Source: Burkholderiaceae bacterium (GTDB taxonomy: Bacteria; Pseudomonadota; Gammaproteobacteria; Burkholderiales; Burkholderiaceae). Taken from it: a stretch of DNA of 35,707 nucleotides. Positions 32,213-35,707 of the stretch are shown here, piece by piece; within the stretch, counting starts at the first letter, position 1, and each line of letters starts with the position of its first letter. The position numbers and the translations under genes are program-made. Under the pieces are notes generated by a model. That model ran no database searches. It saw only the letters and a program-made list of their open reading frames with translations, and had not been told where the DNA came from. Location: contig CANGCM010000016.1 in assembly GCA_947452535.1 (NCBI GenBank), positions 1 to 35,707 on the forward strand. The letters are read 5' to 3'.

Positions 32213-33187
32213 ATGAACACTCAAAGCAAAAAGCGAAGACTTCTGCTTTTTTCCATCCTCACTTGCACCATCATCACAGCAGCGAGTGCAGCCAACTTCC
32301 CACAAAAACCGATCACTCTGATTGTCCCCTTTGCCCCTGGTGGTGGAACAGATAGCATTGCTAGAGACCTCTCCAAAACATTAACTGAGAAACTAGGACA
32401 GCCAGTAGTGGTAGACAATCGCGGGGGTGGAGGCGGCTCGATTGGTGCGTCCATGGGATCTAAGGCAAACCCGGATGGTTATACCCTCTTATTTGTAACA
32501 TCTACCTTTGTCACCCATGCAGCGACTGACGAAACAGCTGGCTACAACATTGAGAAAGATTTTTCTCCGGTAGCAATGATTGGTCGCGGTCCACTCTTAG
32601 TTGTCAACAATAAATCGCTGCCCGTAAAAACACTTTCAGAACTGATTCAGCTCAGCAACCAAAACCAGGATATCAACTACTGCTCAGCAGGTCTTGGGAG
32701 CATCAATCATCTATCTGGGGAGCTCTTTAAACAAAAGACAGGTGCCAACCTAACCCATATTCCGTACAAAGGAAGTGGCCCAGCGACCATCGACTTACTA
32801 GCGGGTAGAGTCCAGGTATTTTTTGCGACCATCCCAACCATACTTCCTTATGTAGAAACGGATCGTGTCAATGTTCTAGCCATCACCAGCGAAAAACGCT
32901 CCCCCTTATTTCCTAATGTGCCAACAGCTGCAGAGGCTGGGGTTTCAGGATTCAATCTCAGCACTTGGTGGGGTATTGTTGCTCCAGCTGGAACACCACG
33001 AGACGTTGTAAAGAAGTTGAATGAGGCCATTAATGACGCATCAAGTAAAGATCCTTTAAAATCAAGACTAGCTAAAGAAGGTGCCCAAGCCTATAAAATT
33101 TCCCCAGCTGAATTCCAAAAAATGCTCAATAGTGAGCTAAAGCTTTGGCAAGGCGTGGTAAAAAGTGCCAATCTAAAGATTCAATAA
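32213..33187 (+). CDS. Bug-family TTT substrate-binding protein 10
   Basis: A 324-residue periplasmic receptor. ATG 32213 has GAG nine bases upstream and gives the leader MNTQSKKRRLLLFSIL ending at AASAA (about 27). A GTG at 32177 is in frame but would place the start inside the preceding hairpin. Marks are FPQKPITLIVPF, APGGGTD with Asp47, VVVDNRGGGGGSIG (Asp in place of the usual Glu of VEN), NPDGYTLLF, SAGLGSINHLSGELF and PYKGSGPATIDLLAGRV. The enzymes before it are exported, so its ligand may be a product formed in the periplasm; the IPMDH-like enzyme after it is cytoplasmic. Confidence 0.92.
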   Translation: MNTQSKKRRLLLFSILTCTIITAASAANFPQKPITLIVPFAPGGGTDSIARDLSKTLTEKLGQPVVVDNRGGGGGSIGASMGSKANPDGYTLLFVTSTFVTHAATDETAGYNIEKDFSPVAMIGRGPLLVVNNKSLPVKTLSELIQLSNQNQDINYCSAGLGSINHLSGELFKQKTGANLTHIPYKGSGPATIDLLAGRVQVFFATIPTILPYVETDRVNVLAITSEKRSPLFPNVPTAAEAGVSGFNLSTWWGIVAPAGTPRDVVKKLNEAINDASSKDPLKSRLAKEGAQAYKISPAEFQKMLNSELKLWQGVVKSANLKIQ

Positions 33188-33209
33188 AAATGTATATCGA
33201 AAGAAGTAG

Positions 33210-34268
33210 ATGAAAATAGTGATGATTAGTGGAGACGGTATTGGTCCAGAAATTGCCGCCGCAACCAAAGAAGTTTTAAATGCTGCAAATACCACCTTTA
33301 AACTGAATCTAGAAATCGAAGATGAGATCGCTGGTCACGAAAGTCTCCATCAATATGGCTCGACAGTAACGCCCGCATTACTTAAAAAGGTGAATGCAGC
33401 GGATGGCTTGATCTTAGGTCCTATGTCTACCTATGACTTTAAGGATGAGTCCAAGGGCGAGATTAATCCTTCAAAGTTTTTTAGAAAATCATTGGATCTA
33501 TATGCCAATATTCGACCCGCCAAAACATATACCGGCCTGAAATCCCCAGTTCATGACTTTGATTTAGTGGTAGTTCGTGAAAATACCGAAGGCTTTTATG
33601 CTGACCGCAATATGGAAGAGGGCAATGGAGAGATTCTGGTTACTCCTGATGTAGCAATCTCCCTAAGGCGGATTACTCGACAGTGTTGCGAGCGGATTGC
33701 GCTGAGTGCTTTTGAGTTGGCTCGCACAAGAAAAAAACATGTCACTATTGTTCATAAGGCTAATGTTCTCAAGATTGCAGATGGGATGTTTATCAATATC
33801 TGCCATGAGGTTGGCAAAGCATTTCCTGATGTCACAGTGGACGATTTCATCGTAGATGCCATGGCAGCCCACCTTGTTCGGGCACCACAAAATTTTGATG
33901 TCATTGTCACTACTAATATGTTCGGTGATATTTTGTCTGACTTGACAGCAGAGCTATCCGGAAGTCTTGGCTTGGCCGCCTCTGTTAATGCGGGATTAAA
34001 TCATGCTATGGCTCAGGCTGCCCATGGGTCTGCGCCCGACATTGCCGGGAAAAATATTGCCAATCCATTTTCACTCATACTATCTTCCGCACTGCTTTTA
34101 GAGTGGTACTCTCATCGCTCAGGCAAAACTAATTTTGCCTTAGCAGCAAAAGCCATCATGACAGCAGCTGAGCAAGCCATTCTTGCTAAAGAAGTAACTA
34201 AAGATATTGGCGGAGGTTTGGGCACTGCAGAGGTTGGTCATGCTTTTGCAAAAAGGCTTGGGCAATAA
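33210..34268 (+). CDS. Isocitrate/isopropylmalate dehydrogenase-family enzyme
   Basis: A 352-residue beta-decarboxylating dehydrogenase that oxidises a (2R,3S)-type hydroxyacid with NAD(P) and releases CO2. GDGIGPEI (8-15), FRKSLDLYANIRP (91-103), VRENTEGFY with Arg123 and Tyr130, Lys183 (VHKANVLK), Asp216 (DAMAAHLV) and Asp240/Asp244 (MFGDILSDL) give the complete active site and metal ligands; HGSAPDIAGK lies in the cofactor region. Isopropylmalate, tartrate, malate and related substrates are all handled by this family. The absence of other leucine genes and the adjoining Bug receptor indicate a catabolic member rather than LeuB. It begins 22 bases after Bug 10 and ends at a strong hairpin. 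Confidence 0.9.
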   Translation: MKIVMISGDGIGPEIAAATKEVLNAANTTFKLNLEIEDEIAGHESLHQYGSTVTPALLKKVNAADGLILGPMSTYDFKDESKGEINPSKFFRKSLDLYANIRPAKTYTGLKSPVHDFDLVVVRENTEGFYADRNMEEGNGEILVTPDVAISLRRITRQCCERIALSAFELARTRKKHVTIVHKANVLKIADGMFINICHEVGKAFPDVTVDDFIVDAMAAHLVRAPQNFDVIVTTNMFGDILSDLTAELSGSLGLAASVNAGLNHAMAQAAHGSAPDIAGKNIANPFSLILSSALLLEWYSHRSGKTNFALAAKAIMTAAEQAILAKEVTKDIGGGLGTAEVGHAFAKRLGQ

Positions 34269-34279
34269 ACTTCAACCTC

Positions 34280-34313
34280 ATTGAATAAGTCCCATGCAAG
34301 GGACTTATTCAAT
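34280..34313. terminator. Strong bidirectional hairpin between convergent genes
   Basis: A perfect 14-base-pair stem (34280-34293 with 34300-34313, arm ATTGAATAAGTCCC) has a six-base loop ATGCAA. It lies between the IPMDH-like gene (+) and Bug 11 (-). A T-run (34319-34323) follows on the plus side after a few bases. The right arm contains the stop codon and last codons of Bug 11. Its perfect symmetry supports termination in both directions. Confidence 0.75.
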
Positions 34314-35285
34314 CGTAATTTTTGACTGAGAAATAATTTTTCGCCATCTTTCTATTTCGCTCTTTAGAAGGGCTGAAAACTGCTCAGAGGTTCCTGGCAT
34401 TGGATCTGCGCCCTGCGCAATCAATTTATCCTTAAATTTAGGATCGGCCAAAATTCCTTGCAACTCTTTGTTTAAGCGATTGCGAATATCAATGGGGAGA
34501 TTTGCTGGAGCAACCAAGCCGTACCAAGTAGCCATCTCATATCCAGGCAAGCCCGACTCTGCAATAGTTGGCACCCCTGGTGCTGCAGCCGAAGGTTTAG
34601 CGGTTGTGATGGCAATTCCCCTTAAGTTACCAGCCTTAACCTGAGGCAGGGCGCTAGGTAAATTGGGAAATAACATATCCACCTGCCCTGAAATAACATC
34701 AGGTAAGGCACTTCCCGTCCCTTTGTAGGGAATATGAACCATTTGAATTCCAGCCATTCGCTGAAACAGTTCAGCAGATAAATGTACTGAAGTTCCGCTA
34801 CCACTTGAGGCAAAGGTAAGTTTTCCCGGACTTGCTTTGGCGGCAGCAATGATTTCGCTCACTGACTTGTAGGGTGAGCTCATTGGCACAACCAACATAT
34901 TAGGCGCGGAGAAAACGCCGCCAATAGAGGTAAAGTCCTTGATCGGATCATAGGGTAAGTTTTTATAAAGCGACACATTTACCGCATGCCCAATGGAAGG
35001 GAAATACAGTGTGTACCCATCTGGAGCTGCTCGAGATACCAGTTCCGCAGCAATATTTCCGTTAGCCCCAGCACGGTTTTCTACAATGACCGGTTGCCCC
35101 AAGCGCGTTGAAAAAGCCTCTGCCAATGAGCGCCCCACTGCATCTGCCGAGCCGCCTGGAGAAAATCCTACGATGATCTTAATAGACTTGGTTGGATAAT
35201 TAGACGCAGACTGTGCAGCCACCCCACCAGAAATAAGCGTGAAAAAAAGAAAGCTGAAGATAGGGAGTTGGCAAAATCGCTTCAT
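34305..35285 (-). CDS. Bug-family TTT substrate-binding protein 11
   Basis: A 326-residue periplasmic receptor with leader MKRFCQLPIFSFLFFTLIS ending near GVAAQS (25). Marks are YPTKSIKIIVGF, SPGGSAD with Asp48, VIVENRAGANGNIA, APDGYTLYF, SSGSGTSVHLSAELF and PYKGTGSALPDVISGQVD. Its ATG overlaps the TAA of the CoA-transferase B subunit (TAATG), so the receptor is translationally coupled to that enzyme. This is the tightest receptor-enzyme linkage in the window and suggests an oxo acid ligand. The gene ends inside the terminator hairpin. Confidence 0.92.
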   Translation of the reverse strand: MKRFCQLPIFSFLFFTLISGGVAAQSASNYPTKSIKIIVGFSPGGSADAVGRSLAEAFSTRLGQPVIVENRAGANGNIAAELVSRAAPDGYTLYFPSIGHAVNVSLYKNLPYDPIKDFTSIGGVFSAPNMLVVPMSSPYKSVSEIIAAAKASPGKLTFASSGSGTSVHLSAELFQRMAGIQMVHIPYKGTGSALPDVISGQVDMLFPNLPSALPQVKAGNLRGIAITTAKPSAAAPGVPTIAESGLPGYEMATWYGLVAPANLPIDIRNRLNKELQGILADPKFKDKLIAQGADPMPGTSEQFSALLKSEIERWRKIISQSKITIE

Positions 35286-35707
35286 TACTTTTTCTCTATC
35301 ATCGGAACACCGCTAATCTCACATAAATCAGAGAAGCTCAAACCATCAACCCAGTCAATTGCCACTAGCCCTTGTGGGGTAACCGCAATAGTAGCCAAGT
35401 CGGTATAAATGCAGTCAACGGCAGCCAAAGCAGTTAATGGATAAGTGCACTCCTGGACAATCTTTGACCCACCAGATTTGGTTAGGTGCTCCATCATGAC
35501 AAATAGTTTCTTAGCTCCAAGCGCCAAATCCATAGCACCACCTACAGCAGGAATCGCTTTGGGATCTCCTGTGCGCCAATTAGCAATATCCCCTTTAACG
35601 GAAACCTGAAAAGCGCCCAAGACACAAATATCAATATGCCCGCCACGAATCATGGCAAATGAATCGGCATGATGAAAAATAGAAGCTCCCGGCAACATCG
35701 TTACCGG
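35285..35707 (-). CDS. 3-oxoacid CoA-transferase subunit B (partial, 5' end missing)
   Basis: The C-terminal 140 residues of a family I CoA-transferase beta subunit; the reading frame stays open to the right edge, so the start lies outside. Typical segments are LPGASIFHHADSFAMIRGG, ICVLGAFQVS, KGDIANW, GGAMDLALGAKKLFVMMEH and the C-terminal VTPQGLVAIDWVDGLSF. The catalytic Glu lies N-terminal to the visible part. Such enzymes (ScoB, PcaJ, AtoA types) transfer CoA from succinyl-CoA to acetoacetate, 3-oxoadipate or similar acids. An alpha subunit would be expected just beyond the edge. 3-Oxoadipate would connect to the ring-cleavage genes, but specificity is not readable. Confidence 0.9.
   Translation of the reverse strand, partial: PVTMLPGASIFHHADSFAMIRGGHIDICVLGAFQVSVKGDIANWRTGDPKAIPAVGGAMDLALGAKKLFVMMEHLTKSGGSKIVQECTYPLTALAAVDCIYTDLATIAVTPQGLVAIDWVDGLSFSDLCEISGVPMIEKK

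Noticed and set aside
1..35707. CRISPR arrays, tRNA or rRNA genes, insertion sequences, phage genes
   Set aside because: I looked for evenly spaced direct repeats, cloverleaf-like sequences, transposase or integrase motifs and found none; the gaps are short and AT-rich.

Overview
The window looks like a chromosomal segment of a betaproteobacterium, most likely Burkholderiales. Two things point there: the end of nth followed by a DUF1841 gene at the left edge, and a very dense set of Bug-family (tripartite tricarboxylate transporter, TTT) periplasmic receptors. The AT-rich composition (GC estimated by eye in the mid-40s percent) and tight gene packing would suit Polynucleobacter or a relative. 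That genus call is an inference; there is no rRNA or other marker gene here. I count 38 protein-coding genes, two of them cut by the window edges. I see no tRNA, rRNA, CRISPR array, insertion sequence or integrase, and no gap longer than 300 bases.

Layout. Positions 1-550 (+) are core genome: the 3' end of nth, overlapped by a DUF1841 gene. From 561 on, everything is accessory catabolism. At 561-2200 (-) lie a thiolase-like protein and its DUF35 partner, divergent from 2247-5806 (+), which holds an acyl-CoA ligase, a Bug receptor and a nitroreductase-like flavoprotein. At 5812-6594 (-) is a class II aldolase, divergent from 6696-9503 (+): a 2-hydroxyacid dehydrogenase, a Bug receptor and a TauD-like dioxygenase. 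From 9519 to 29608, 21 consecutive genes are on the minus strand and fall into several transcription-unit-like blocks: an SDR with a Bug; then a CMD-family protein, Bug, SDR, LigI-like amidohydrolase, MmgE/PrpD, two Bugs and an alpha/beta hydrolase; then a Bug with an FAH-family enzyme; then a D-tartrate dehydratase-like enzyme, Bug, CaiB-type CoA-transferase and crotonase; then a Bug, cupin, MDR oxidoreductase, SDR and hydroxyquinol-type ring-cleavage dioxygenase. At 29858-34268 (+) are a secreted NHL beta-propeller, a Tat-exported ACMSD-like amidohydrolase, a Bug and an isopropylmalate-dehydrogenase-like enzyme. At 34305-35707 (-) are a Bug and the truncated B subunit of a 3-oxoacid CoA-transferase.

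How it fits together. Eleven distinct Bug receptors sit beside enzymes that act on hydroxy-, keto- and aromatic-derived organic acids: hydroxyquinol ring cleavage, lactone hydrolysis, FAH-type hydrolysis, tartrate-type dehydration, CoA transfer, crotonase and thiolase steps. The window reads as a scavenging island of receptor-plus-enzyme modules for small carboxylates, such as humic, lignin or plant degradation products. No TctA/TctB membrane subunit and no transcription regulator is present, so the receptors must use shared permeases encoded elsewhere or act as sensors.

The most unusual observations are: the receptor expansion without permeases; a module combining two exported proteins (one a probable enzyme) with a receptor; an alpha/beta hydrolase with Ala at the nucleophile position; a thiolase/DUF35 pair lacking the usual Cys residues; a cupin without metal-binding His; and several TTG starts with very strong ribosome binding sites.
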